Source of the DNA: Melampsora larici-populina 98AG31
Lineage: Eukaryota > Basidiomycota > Pucciniomycetes > Pucciniales > Melampsoraceae
Assembly (NCBI RefSeq): GCF_000204055.1
Contig: NW_006768820.1
Span: 366,869-430,868, forward strand
Reading direction: 5' to 3'
Length of the DNA stretch: 64,000 bases
Shown here: piece by piece, positions 47,037-58,731 of the stretch
How the letters are laid out: every line of letters starts with the position of its first letter
Numbering within the stretch: the first letter of the stretch is position 1
Notes under the pieces: generated by a model
What the model was told of the DNA's origin: nothing
Databases searched by the model: none
Seen by the model: only the letters and a program-made list of their open reading frames with translations
Position numbers and translations under genes: made by a program

Positions 47037-50000
47037 ATGCCTCCCAAAACGAACAGAAGCAAAGATGCGCATCGAATTCCTTGTCGCTGCCAAATTTTTA
47101 AATGCTATCTCGCGAAGTACGAAGATGCTCATGGCGTCACTCAAAACGGTGTCGAACTCGTACCGGAGACATTCGAATATCATCGATTGGCAGAACAACG
47201 TGAGAAAGCAATATCCAGGTCTCTTGCTCAAGAGACAGGACAGACGACTCGATCTCCTCCAACTCAAATCCATCAAGATATCCTTGCAGAACCTCTTGCA
47301 CGCTTGAACTTGAATGCTGAATCTTCAAGCCGAAACTACCACCAGAGAGCCTCACGCTCCTTTCACGAAAGCCTGCCAATACACGAGCCATCAACTAGTA
47401 ATATTGCCGATAATCCTACCTCACATTCTTCTGACGAACCTCCTTTGGTCGCCTCCAAAGTCTGTTTGTCTGCCTCGAAAGCTCGAGATGAAGGAATCAT
47501 TAAAGTATACAATTGTGGTAAGACATTATGTTATAACACTTCTTGTAGCTCTAATTAACAGCTAAGAACTGAGTTTTTTTATTCATTTATGAACCCGGTC
47601 AAACAGATCGATTTCATACATTTACATTAGAAGCTATAAATCCACTGCTACTTCAAGTCGCCCTCATGGTAGCTCTCTTGAGTATATTTGGAAACTTATC
47701 AATGGCTACAGCGTCGTGGATTTTGGACTGCCTGAAAATTACAATTGAATTAGCTTTGACTCACGGTATCAATCCTCTTTGCACTCCTGCGGCCTTAAAA
47801 TCATCGGATGTATCAAATCTGTGCCGGATCCCAAAAACAATCACAACTGTGATTTCCTGGTTGAAGATCGATCCGTATCTAATCGAGATGAATTGCTGTC
47901 AACAGTGTTTTGCGTTGTACCCCCTGGAACGCACTCCGAGAAATTGTACTCATCAAATTTCTGCGATTCCTGGAGGCCCACCCGAGCAGGTCAACACTGA
48001 AACACCAACACCTTCTCCAGCTCACAATTATGTACCTGATATTGCTGAGTTTGAAGAAAAAACTTGTGGACAACAATTGACCAAACTATCGAGAGGAAGA
48101 TCAGTTCATGTGCGAAAATTTGCATTCCAAAGCCTTTCAGAATGGATTGCGCGCCTTCTCTCTCGTCCTGAAATTGAATCTTTACTAGACGAGTCTTTGG
48201 TGGAGTCTTGCAAGCCATTTGATCCGAGTAATCCCATAGGCGACATTCACGAATCAAAAGTTTGGAAGGAATTTAAAGGTCCGGATGGAAAGCAATTCAC
48301 TGGAACCAGTGGAAATCTGACATTTGGAATGTTTGTTGATGCAATAAACCCCTACGGAAATAAAACAAGCGGGCATCACGCGTCCATAACCTTCATTGTT
48401 ATGGTTTGTCTGACGCTTCCTGTAGAAATTCGACACCGACCTGAGAACGTCTTTGTAGTTGGTATTGCACCCGGCCCTTCAGAACCCTCTTTAGAGCAAA
48501 TGAACTGGATCCTACGTCCAGTGGTGAATGAACTTCAAACTTTATGGAATCCGGGCCTCCTACTTTCACGAACTCATATGTACAAATCTGGGCGTCTGGT
48601 TCATGCTGCACTGCTTCCTTTCATAGCTGATATACCAGCTCTCAGACGCTCCCTGGGTTTTCCGAGTGCAACAGCCATGTTTTTCTGCTCAAAATGTCTT
48701 ATCACTAAGAAAGACATTGAAAATTTCGACAAAACAAAATGGAAAGCACGAAAATGCGCTCAGCACAAAGTATGGGCATTTCAGGCCCGTGATTCAAAAA
48801 CCGTGAAGGAGCGGCAAAAAATTTTCAAGACCCACGGTGTTCGTTACTCAGTACTTGTTGAACTTGAATACTGGGACATAGTAGATTATCATGTAGTAGA
48901 TTCTATGCATAATCTCTTACTTGGTCTTCTGGCATGGCATACTCGACGATTCTGGGCAATGAAAGATGAGAATAATGCTAATGAGGGTGTGGAGCCAATA
49001 ACAAATGTCGAGCTTCGAGATCTTTTCAATGAACACGCTGAAGCGCACAAACATCAAGAAGGAAGTTCAGATAAAAAAAAAGAAGACACTGATGCTGATG
49101 CTGAACCAAATGATCAGGATGAAGAAGGCTTTAATATTGGTGAAACTTCTTTTGGGAACGAGACATCTCCCAGTGATGAAGACTACAACATTCTAGGTGA
49201 ATCAGGGTGGAATGGGAGATGGGAGGCCCCCCCTTTTGAAGAGATAATCTTTGATGCTACAATGCTTGAAGATATTAATTGCCGGCTTCAAAATATTCAT
49301 ATTCCTACATGGATCAAGCGTGCTCTGCCTGTTCTGGGAAAAGCCTCATTTGGAAAGCTTAAGGCGGATGAATGGAGAAATCTTTTCTCAATCCAATTAC
49401 CACTGATCCTTATACCATTGTGGGCTGATCAAGATAACGTGAAGATGTCTCTCCTTCGGAACTTTCTGCACCTAGTGTCACTTGTCAATCTTGCTCTGAA
49501 ACGCAAAATGACATCAAATCACATCAAAAGCTATGAGCATCATATTCAAAACTACCTCGAAGGCTGTGTTGAATTGTTTGAACATTGTGGCTTGGCTCCA
49601 AACCATCACATGGCTCTCCATTTGTCTGAGCTTCTTGAGGAGTTTGGTCCAGTGCGCACTTGGTGGTCTTTCTTTTTTGAAAGATTGATGGGAAGCATCC
49701 TGAAAGGCTGTCACAACAATCACATAAGTAAGTTTTTTTTGTGCTCAACAAGAAAGAATAAGATTCACCAAACATTTTTTTTATCTAATTAGGCGAGCTT
49801 CCAATAACTTTTATCAAGAATTTCTCACGAGCTGGAAATCTTGCTGCTCTTCTTGAAAACGAAAAAATGCCGGATGCGCTCAAGCCTTATCTTTCCAGAT
49901 TACGGTCTTTGTATGAACCCATAGAACCTATACCAAAGCGCCTTTCAAACTCAAATATGCAGCCTGTCAGAGCCGATATACTCAAAAAGTTAGCTGCACG

Positions 50001-50517
50001 CTTGAACAACGAAGATCTGCAATACCAGTGGATGGTTCCAGAAGAGTTGTCTTTACTTTCAGATGATGACGCACTGGCATATGAATCACTTCGGCCTCAG
50101 GCGTTCTTTTATAAGCGGATGATGCATAATTCTGTGTCATATTCTTCTTTTAGCAGCAGTCAAAATGATAGTTTTATTGAGTTCAAGATAGGTACTACTG
50201 GTGTTTGTGCTTATGGGCGTATATTCTCCATATTCATCCATCGCCGGTCTCCAACACGCTCAGAAAATATCTTTGATACATGGCTCCATGTGCAACGTTT
50301 TCCTCAAATACCCGCTTCTCTTGAAAAGTTTAATCCTTTTCGTCACACAAAAGGATTCCACACCCAAACTTGTTTACGCGCATGGGGACCAACGGAAGAC
50401 TGTATTGTGAGATTAGACGAAATTGTGGCACATTGCTCATGGGTAATGTTCAAGGCTGGGGAAATTAACTCAAACTTAAAGATTGCTACGGTAGGTTTGG
50501 TTTCTATGTCCAGATAG
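47037..50517 (+). CDS. EnSpm/CACTA transposase, Tnp2 family (DDE)
   Basis: Exons 47037-47517, 47607-49727 and 49793-50517 join in frame for about 1,100 residues. The N-terminus has a possible zinc site (CRCQIFKC), and a second Cys/His cluster (CCQQCFALYPLERTPRNCTH) lies about residue 260. The catalytic core follows the Tnp2 pattern: NLTFGMFVDAINPYGNK with D405, IAPGPSEPSL, WNPGLLLSRT, FFCSKCLI, YHVVDSMHNLLLGLLAWH with D592, and WWSFFFERLMGSI with E852, giving a D-D-E triad. An acidic insert (about 630-680) separates the second Asp from the Glu. No internal stop or frameshift is seen, so it may be active. The 3' end may instead use the GTAGGT donor at about 50,491. Confidence 0.88.
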
Positions 50518-50579
50518 ATTTCTTTAATCAAAACATTTGTAGCAGTCAAGGTTATGTAATTACTCATAGTATATTTAAG

Positions 50580-50798
50580 TGAAGGAAAAGAACGAGAAAA
50601 AAAGCAATGTGAATCTGAAGTCGAAATAGCAGACAAGTCTATGTACAAATCTCAGCTTCACATCAAGGCGGCAGCACGAGAGAAAAATGTAACATTGGTT
50701 GGATGTGAATCTAAAGTCCAAATAACAGACAAGGTTATGCACTTACAAATACCATCTATGAATCGTGGGAAGGAACATGAAAAAAATACGACCCTTGT
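50580..50798 (+). repeat. Imperfect tandem duplication downstream of the transposase
   Basis: A unit of about 105 bp containing GTGAATCTGAAGTCGAAATA and GCAGACAAG recurs as GTGAATCTAAAGTCCAAATA with ACAGACAAGG. A third degenerate copy extends toward 50,830. It overlaps the short frame at 50641-50868, which I do not treat as a gene. Confidence 0.5.
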
Positions 50799-53770
50799 TC
50801 AAAGTGATTCCAAAGTTTGGATAATTCCAGTCAAACCGATTTCGGGTTTGACTTGTAACATAATTTGACCCTTTGAGCCAAGCTTTTCAAGGAAGCTTGT
50901 TGAGTAGCAGTCTTTGGGAAGTCCTTCAGGTGCTTCTATAAGACTTTCTGGTGCGTTGTCACGCCGGATACGTGGGCGAGATGGTCTCCCTCGCTGTGGT
51001 GAATTTGAGCCTCTAGGAACGCTTTGATCCACTCTTCCCTTGCGCGCGTCCAAGTGAATCAGGATACCTTCAAGGTCCATGCTACGCCAAAGGAGTTTCC
51101 GAGCACAAATCAAACCTTTGCCAGGGGTAAAAGCCTGCCCCTCTTCGACATCCGTCTCATCATCGCTACAAGTGGTCGGGATGAGTTTCAACAAAGGCCA
51201 CAAGGGTTGTTCTTCAAGCGCAACCTTGGTCCGCATCTTTCTCAACTGAAAGGTCAATGTTAAAGGTGAGGTCAGCCGTTGTCACCATCATTCAAGAATT
51301 AATCACAAGACATACGTACACGACATGATCGTGTTGCACGTCGTATACTTGAAGCCATGCGTTCTTTACGTTCACTGTCCCATGTTTGCTGACGATATCT
51401 GCAACTCGTCCAATTTTGATTATTTGTTTGTGTCAGCGTGGTGATGTAGGCAACAACATAAACACTGCATACCTTTTCATTAGCGTCTGTATATGTGACA
51501 AGAAACATTTTTTTATGTATGGAACATTGTCTGGATCGAGAGATACTCCATTGTACACTCCCAAATCCACCAGTTTAAAGAAGATTCTCTCTGAGAGACC
51601 CCATATACGTTTGTTTTCTTGGGAAGATGGCGGTTTTGACAAGTTTGGGCGAAAAGATTTGACGTGAGCTGCATTCATTAACTGCCATGTAACTGAGAGT
51701 TGTTGAGGTGAAGCTTCTTGATGTCCTGGGCCATTTGGATACGGGAAACACGGGTCGAAGTGAGAGTCCACATGTTCACGGTCGGGTTGCTGGTGTAGGT
51801 CAATAACAATCTCGTCCAGATCTTCTTCACAATCCCATTCCTCCTGCTCTTCGGTGGTTGCTGGAGGTGGAAGAGGATCCAGCGCCGATTTAAGTCCAAA
51901 CATCATTTCAATATGGAAACGGATGCATGCCTGATATGTGCAGAAAGAGAATCAATGAACTCCATTCATGCCAACCAAAGAGAAGACACTTACCGCCGTG
52001 CGTCCCCCGCGTGCCTGACTGGTTTCTTGTTCAGCGTGATTTGCAAGAGACGTCTTCACAAAATTTGACAAGCTCTTAAATTCACTTTCAAGGGTTTCGA
52101 TCCTCTTGTTCGCTTTCACCAGTGCCGCTCTGCTTTCTTTCCATAACTTGGTGAGCTCTTGGAGAGAAAGTGAGGTTTTGGAGGCTGTTGAGATAGATTA
52201 TTAGTTTGGATGGCAAAGTTCGACATCATCACGATAGAATTTTGGAACATACTCTCCTCATCTGTCGCTTCTTTTTCTGAAGCTACTTCATCCTGCATAC
52301 CTTTCGATGTGGTGGGATTTTCATTCTCGTCAGGATCGTGATGTTGATCCTCAAACATCTCATCGTGATCCTCAAACATCTCATCGTCTTCAGGTAAATA
52401 TTCGCTCTCAGACTCTCTTCGCTCTTTCTCTTTACCTTTCCTTGACTTTGGCTGCATCCAATTCTCTTTTGACAAGTCCGTTGGTCGGGGCCGAGGGTAC
52501 GGAAGGGTTCCATGTTCCAAACTGGGAAGATGTTCAGGTGAGTGCTTGTAGCTGGATTTCCTGGACCTGGAACTCCCTGCAATAATTTGTTAAGTCGGTG
52601 AGACATTATTACTCTGACTTTGACATCGTGGAAAAGTATAGAAAATCACCTTCAAGGCTTGAATTGTCCATTACGAATGTCGAAGCAACTCTTTCGGGAG
52701 ATACGCGCTCTAGTACTAGAGATGTTGAAGCGCCCATAAGCAGTAGCGCCAGAGAAGTACAAAGTAGATTGGTGTTAAAACAAACGTACTGTCTTCCTTG
52801 TCTTTTGTGTTCACCAAAACGGTGAAAGATCCTTGCATGGAATTTGAGGGTTTTGGAGGAACATCAGTCACGGGGAGTATGACTCGAAGCCCAATAATTT
52901 CAGTTTTTGGCGGATACAGTACACTTACACTAGAATATATATATCAATTAGACGTACTCAATTCTTCATAACTTTTACAGCACTTGATAAGCTTGGATTT
53001 ATCCATTCCAAAGGTGTCCACGCCAACGTCACGCAACATGTTTTCCAGCTCAGTGGTACTGTAAATTTGAAAGTCAATTTCATTCGGGTTGATTGTAACA
53101 GCCTGATCCTCTGCTGCCGATTTTTCGCCTGGTTCTTGAGCTATATCTAAGGTTGATGAGGGTACTAGATATGTTGAAGCGCCCATAAGCAGTAGCGCCA
53201 GAGAAGTACAAAGTAAATTGATGTTAAAACGAACGTACTGTCTTCCTTGTCTTTTGTGTTCACCAAAAAGGTGAAAGATCCTTGTATGGAATTTTCATTC
53301 GGGTTGGTTGTAACAGCCTGATCCTCTGCTGCTGATTTTTCGCCTGGGTCTTGAGCTATATCTAAGGTTGATGAGGTGGGTTCTGGTGCTTTGCTCGAAA
53401 GTCTTCCTTTTTTTTTCGAAACAAGACGGTTTTGTAGAAGCTGCAGGAGACGAGTTCGAGAGGTTTTTGCGCCAACCGAGATAACACCCTCTTCAAGGTC
53501 TTGTTCTGGACAATTTGGCACGGAAGTCAAGGTTAGCTAGCGCAACATCATCAAGCCATCCCAAAAATTGATCATCAGGACTTTACTCGAATCATACTTA
53601 CTCTTTTTCTTCGAAGGTATCACTACTTCTTCATCCTCATCCACACTGCTTTGTTTGCGTTTCAATCTGGAAGGATTGTCGTCTCTTGATTCGGGCGGAT
53701 CGATGTTGCTTTGAGCCATCTCGCCGCCTGCTGAGGAGCGAAGCTTCCGTCGAACACTAGACCCTCGCAT
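50799..53770 (-). CDS. Transposon-borne multi-exon protein with SAP-like motif and conserved C-terminal block
   Basis: The gene starts at an ATG at 53770 (MRGSSVRRKLRSSAGGE) and passes through at least eight exons; exact joins are uncertain. Landmarks in order: a basic SKKK region; duplicated Ser/Ala-rich segments; a SAP-like motif at about 53,070-52,960 (YSTTELENMLRDVGVD); a Lys/Glu-rich acidic stretch (52.5-52.2 kb); a helical block (LWKESRAALVKANKRIETLE); HVKSFRPNLSKPPSSQE with ERIFFKLVDLGVYN; and a C-terminal block with LLWRSMDLEGILIHLDARK and LPKDCYSTSFLEKL. The last blocks resemble a basidiomycete protein family of unknown function that I associate with Tnp2 elements. It may be the DNA-binding second protein of the transposon, like TnpA; that is inference. 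Confidence 0.6.
52711..53376. repeat. Partial tandem duplication inside the accessory gene
   Basis: A block starting at about 52,711 (TAGTACTAGAGATGTTGAAG...) recurs almost identically at about 53,160, each copy holding CCCATAAGCAGTAGCGCCAG and CTGTCTTCCTTGTCTTTTGT. A second block of about 80 bp (AACAGCCTGATCCTCTGCTG...) occurs at about 53,095-53,157 and again at 53,310-53,376. On the protein side this duplicates a STLDIAQxPGEKSAAEDQAV segment. Confidence 0.75.
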
Positions 53771-54712
53771 GATTGTGTGCAGAAGAATGAGTTTAAGATT
53801 TTAGAAGTAGAAAGATTGCAGAGCAGTTGAGTAGGGTACGAATGATGGAATGATGGTGATGGAAAATAACCACGTAATGAAACATCAGATGCTTTTATAA
53901 ACAATCTTTACTTGAGAGCTCATGAAATGACTGGGAACCAAAAGGACGAACTTTGAGTGGGCAACTGATCTGCATGACATGACATGACTACAGGTGCTGA
54001 GATCATTTTCGCATATTCATCCCAAGCTTGGGGTAAGAAAGAGTCCTTCCTGATTGGATCCGTTGTTCAGATACCACAAAGGTTGTGACGATCTGACTTT
54101 TTGTAATAAGTAAGAATTATAAGTAATATATTGTAATACGAAAAGTCAGGAAATGTTGAAACACTTCTAGATTGACAGGATTACAAAGGTTGTAGTAAAT
54201 TTCGGGCCGGATATCCAATTAAAATCCAAGTCGATTCTTTGTATTACACTGACTCTCAAACCATCTCGTGGATTCCAATTTTCACCAAAATCACAAACGA
54301 CAACGGCATCGGGCATATATCACTCAGCATTCGGCCTGCCCACGAACAAACACGAACGATTACTGGCCTTTCATCATGCAACCTCGGCTCCTTGAAGTCG
54401 AGCCACCGAGTTCTACTAGGTCTATCACCCTACCCCCACCCCTTTAATACCAATGTTCAAAGCAACCGCTCAATCATTACGAAATACATTACAAATCCCC
54501 TTTTTGAAACTTGCCCGCTCATCCTTTGACTCAACTTGCTCATGATACCTCAGGCTCCTACCTTCACAATCAAGTTATAATCTCGACTCCGACTCCGTAG
54601 GCCTTCATGAGTCTGGTCCTCTTCCAACACCGTCAACGTTTTCACATCTTATACTTTTTTCATTTTTCTGTCGAATTACAATATCCTCTTACATTAAAAA
54701 ATCTTTGTTGAA
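53771..54712. other. Divergent promoter region inside the transposon
   Basis: About 940 bp between the minus-strand gene (ATG 53770) and the plus-strand gene (ATG 54713). No coding sequence supported. A TAATAAGTAAGAATTATAAG tract lies near 54,102-54,122. Confidence 0.5.
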
Positions 54713-56072
54713 ATGTACGCGACTCCCTCTCAAGATACCGAATCATCTGCGCGCAACACCGATACCTCTGCAAACAGTAGTACCCAGACTATGATCGACC
54801 AGTCACCTATCACCTCAATCGATGTTGAATACAGCACAAGTCAAACATTGGCCTCTCAGCAAGTTGAAGTGGAGCAGCCTCAATGCATGTCAAATCCAAT
54901 TTTTTTCATTTGTTTCACTGTCATGTTGTCATCCTATACTTACAAGCCTTCCACCACGATGATTATCATCAGACTTTGATCCAGCTTCAGAAAACCAAGT
55001 GGCCACGTTGAATGAATCGGATCAATATCCTCAACTTCAACAGCTTCGATTATCTTCTCCCACAGCCTCTCCACTCGCATTCGATCACCGGCTGGGGAAG
55101 CGTTCTGGATCTGAAGATTTGGATTTGTTACATCCATCAAAGCGCAGAGGAGTTTGTAGGTCAAATAATACGCTTGATGTTTCAATTTTTGATCCCCTGG
55201 GTAACAGATATGATGTAACAGGTCCAACAGAAGCCAAGACTCCAACTCGAGAACAGTCCAAGATGACTCAAACCAGAAAAGTGAGTGTTCTATAGGATTA
55301 CCTCTATATACTTCGACCTGGTTGATAGGTCTTGCCGATCTTGTATATTCATGTATTTCTGTCTTCAAAACAACCAAAGCCATCAAGAATGTTGTCTTCC
55401 CAAGCAACCGCACCAATCATTCCTGACCAGCATGACAATATGTCGGTTCCTTCCTTTCAAGCGTCAACCAGCATCCACGACACCAAGAAGGAGCCTGAGG
55501 TGTCCGACCTCAATTCTCAGCAACAATCTACTCCCTCGAGCCAGACAGCTAGTGATGGCGTCTTTCAAACTGAGCCGCAAGAAAAAATTGACAGTAAGTC
55601 TGAGCTACTGTCACTGCGATATTCATTTCTCACTGTATCATCTGATTAAACACAGTACACAATCTCGAAGAGAAAATTTCACATCTTGAAAGCTCAATCG
55701 ACACATTGATGACCCTCATCAAGGAAAAGATGTTTCAGCATACGGAACAAGAAAGAAAGAACGGTATGTGAATTGCAATATTCATTGTGAGCAACCCAAC
55801 ACACTGGCTGACTTCTGTTTGTGTTTTCAGCTGCTAGATTTGAGCGCCAATCAAACCTCCTTGACAACGCCAACAGAGAAATTGGCTTACTTAAGTCCAA
55901 GGTTGAAGATTTGGAAAGCAGCGTGATAGATCTAGAGCAGGAAATGACCTCTGCGCACTCAACACTAAGAGTGCATGCAAGAATAATCCGACGTATTTCA
56001 GGACTTCGATCTCATGATTTTGAAGTAGAATACGATCAAGACTCTGATTCGCCTGATTCATTTATTTTATGA
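54713..56072 (+). CDS. Transposon-borne coiled-coil protein
   Basis: About five exons, with joins approximate. The N-terminus is Ser/Thr/Gln-rich (MYATPSQDTESSARNTDTSA). Next come LGKRSGSEDLDLLHPSKRRG, a likely nuclear signal, and a disordered Gln/Ser stretch. After the exon near 55,655 (VHNLEEKISHLESSIDTLMT) the last exon (from about 55,831) is a clear coiled coil: NREIGLLKSKVEDLESSVID with regular Leu spacing. The tail is acidic (VEYDQDSDSPDSFIL). Function is unknown; dimerisation and nuclear location are inferred. It resembles in layout the gene at 58,732-60,424. Confidence 0.55.
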
Positions 56073-56995
56073 GGTACAATGCCACTATTGAATATGATCT
56101 AATGGTTGATAGATATACATTGTTATCATTGGAATGAGTTGGATGAAGAGTACCTTTGCTTTCACATTGATATTGATTTGTATCTTTAGTTCCTGTCTTT
56201 CTTTCAACTCAAAATGTCTCTCTCATACATCCAAAACACGTGTGACTTGCTGAAATCAATTTGGATCATGTACCAATCTAGAAGTAAAGAACAGCTGGGA
56301 GTTTATGAGATTCGAACAGGGAGAGTTTTGGTGTCATATACACGACAAAAATTATAAGTTTGATTTGTTGTCATGAGAAAACATGCGAGTCCCAGTTTTT
56401 CTTCATAGAAAAGGTTGAGTCACACCTTTTCTTTTGAGAAAAGGTGTGACTCGCACAGTTGCTCACCTAATTATAAAGATCATTGAGTTAGCAACCACGA
56501 TACTCTCCAATATCGTCCTTGGAACAAGTGGACCCCGGAGCTGATCGCGCATCTTTTTGTGAACAAAGCACCGCATCAATTTTTCAACCCATATAGAGTT
56601 ATATGTATCATTATCAAGCCGGAGTCTGATCATCAACCTGCCCTAACTTGCATCACATAATGCTGTACATACTAAAATTGGTCTATCACATTGTTTCCTT
56701 TAATCCTTGTGCTGTTCCGTATGTCATTTAATCAACTTATTCATCTCATAAAAGCTAGTCTCATGATATACAACTCTGACATCAAAAAAAACAAAACGGA
56801 AAGAAAGAGAAAAAGAGACCGAGAAGGAATAGGAAAAGAAAAGGTAAAGCAACAAATCAAAAGAAACAAAGCGTCAGATTACAATGATGTCATGATGGTT
56901 GGTAGACTTAAATGTTTTACATACATCTTTGTTGCATATGAGGACTTCAATGTTGACCAGTACTATGCTTCTCGAGGATCTTCCTACAAGTTAAT
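56073..56995. other. Spacer inside the transposon
   Basis: No gene supported. An inverted pair ACTGGGACTCGC-like / AAAAGGTGTGACTC and a tandem AAAAGGTTGAGTCACACCTTTTC palindrome lie near 56,408-56,455. The open frame at 56691-57050 is Lys-rich low complexity. Confidence 0.45.
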
Positions 56996-57787
56996 TTATG
57001 GATATAATGAGTTAAGAGTAGACTCTAGATATTCATACAGGAGATTGTGAGGGAGAACATACCTATGATGATTACCCAAAGCCTGAACGAATGCGCCATC
57101 TTTTGCCACAGCTTCAAATGCTCTCTGATACGAGACCAATGAGGTTCTTGCACCTCTTAATTTCTCTTCGAGCTCTTGCACTGAGGTAGGTGAGAGTTTG
57201 GATTCGCGTAGAAGAAGCTGAATTGCCTCGACGGACTCGTGGGCGCTTCGAAGGTTATCCGCAGCTTCGTGGAAATCCTCGTGGGCATTATCTTGAGCAT
57301 GAACAAGCTCTTCGAGCTCGGCATGATTGAGATAATCGTACTTCTCTACAAATCGCTCAAGATCTAGGGCCGCATGACGGAAGTGCCCGTTCTTGATGTT
57401 CAGTAGACAATGATTGTTGAAATATTCGATCCGTTTGGCGTCGATATCAGCGCTGGAATTCACCCATCTGTTGGTGGGATGAACGTCGGTTGTTGGGTTG
57501 TGCAGGTTGGCTTGAATATAATTTGTGGTCGGGCTTTCAGGGATGATTATGTTGTTTAGACGGGGGGCTATCATTTCGACAAAAATCTTCAGGAGGAGCT
57601 CATGATCTTCTCTTGCATTTTGAGTGAAAGAGAAATACGGATAAAACGAAAGGATGACTTCCACAATTTGGGCGGGAGTGGCTTTGCTTAGAAAAAGGTC
57701 TGGATCAATCATAGGTTTAGGTTCATTAACGACATATTCAAGCATATAACTGGGTAGGAAAATGTGATATTGGATTGGACACGACAT
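56996..57787 (-). CDS. Transposon-borne protein of unknown function (263 aa, single exon)
   Basis: An uninterrupted frame with an ATG at 57787 (MSCPIQYHIFLPSYMLEYVV). The N-terminal half is mixed, with ATPAQIVEVILSFYPYFSF. The C-terminal half is almost wholly helical: LDLERFVEKYDYLNHAELEE, AHEDFHEAADNLRSAHESVE, and ELEEKLRGARTSLVSYQRAF. No domain recognised. It lies within the CACTA ends, on the same strand as the last accessory gene. Confidence 0.6.
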   Translation of the reverse strand: MSCPIQYHIFLPSYMLEYVVNEPKPMIDPDLFLSKATPAQIVEVILSFYPYFSFTQNAREDHELLLKIFVEMIAPRLNNIIIPESPTTNYIQANLHNPTTDVHPTNRWVNSSADIDAKRIEYFNNHCLLNIKNGHFRHAALDLERFVEKYDYLNHAELEELVHAQDNAHEDFHEAADNLRSAHESVEAIQLLLRESKLSPTSVQELEEKLRGARTSLVSYQRAFEAVAKDGAFVQALGNHHRYVLPHNLLYEYLESTLNSLYP

Positions 57788-58731
57788 GATGATGTATCAG
57801 ATGAAGAGATATCTAAGATTGGGGAGATATGGATGAACACCCGGTTGGAAGAGTGCTTTCTTTGATTTAGTCTATATAGACCTGATTCATCGAATTAGAA
57901 CTTTCTGATGTGATAATTATCAAAGTCCGTGGGCCTCGTGTCTCATGTTTAATGATTAATATATGCATTGTAACGACCAAAGTATTAGGAAGTGAGTTTT
58001 CGAAGATCACTAATTCAAGCCAAACTCCGATATCAATGTATCTAGAAATGAATTTATATACACTACGTTACATAATCTTGTCGAAGATTCTTATTAGAAT
58101 TATGTTGACAAATTGCATATGCGTACGCTGTTATGCTAATTAACACCGCTGTCCTCACTCCAAGGCAATCTCTAAACAAATGGCGATATGTACGTGAATT
58201 GTGTTTCAGAGTCTCAATCACAAGGCACCTTCATCACGGATTCTTCCGTAATATTGAGGAAGGTACCAATGCACACATACATACGATGATACAAAATTGC
58301 AAGGTTCAAAGAACTTTGAGGACCTTTTGACATAATCTTGCACTCAGAGGATGAAGTCCGGACATATATTGGCGTCCATCTCATGGTATCTCAAAATGTC
58401 ATTGGGTATGCAGCTAGGGATTTTACACTGACCAAGGCACAACTTGAGAAATCATTTGAATGTCAAAAATTCCTCAGATGCGCAATGAACAGATACACTA
58501 CATTAGTTGAATTACCCATGATCAATTTGAGATTGATCATTTTTTTTGATTGGATGAACTCAAAGTGATGGATGCTTTCCTGTATTGAGCATCGGGCTGA
58601 TATGAGAGAGAAAAGAAAAACTTGTATTGGTATTTGGGTGATTTTCAGGAGTCGTAAAAACAATAATTCCAGATACAACATATTTTATTTGATAGGGTAT
58701 CCACTAATTATGATAGGAACACTCGTGTACA
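57788..58731. other. Spacer inside the transposon
   Basis: AT-rich, no gene supported; open frames at 57910-58568 overlap each other without protein-like signals. Confidence 0.45.

Noticed and set aside
50641..50868. 75-codon plus-strand frame after the transposase
   Set aside because: It lies in a tandem duplication and overlaps the 3' exon of the minus-strand gene, with no independent support.
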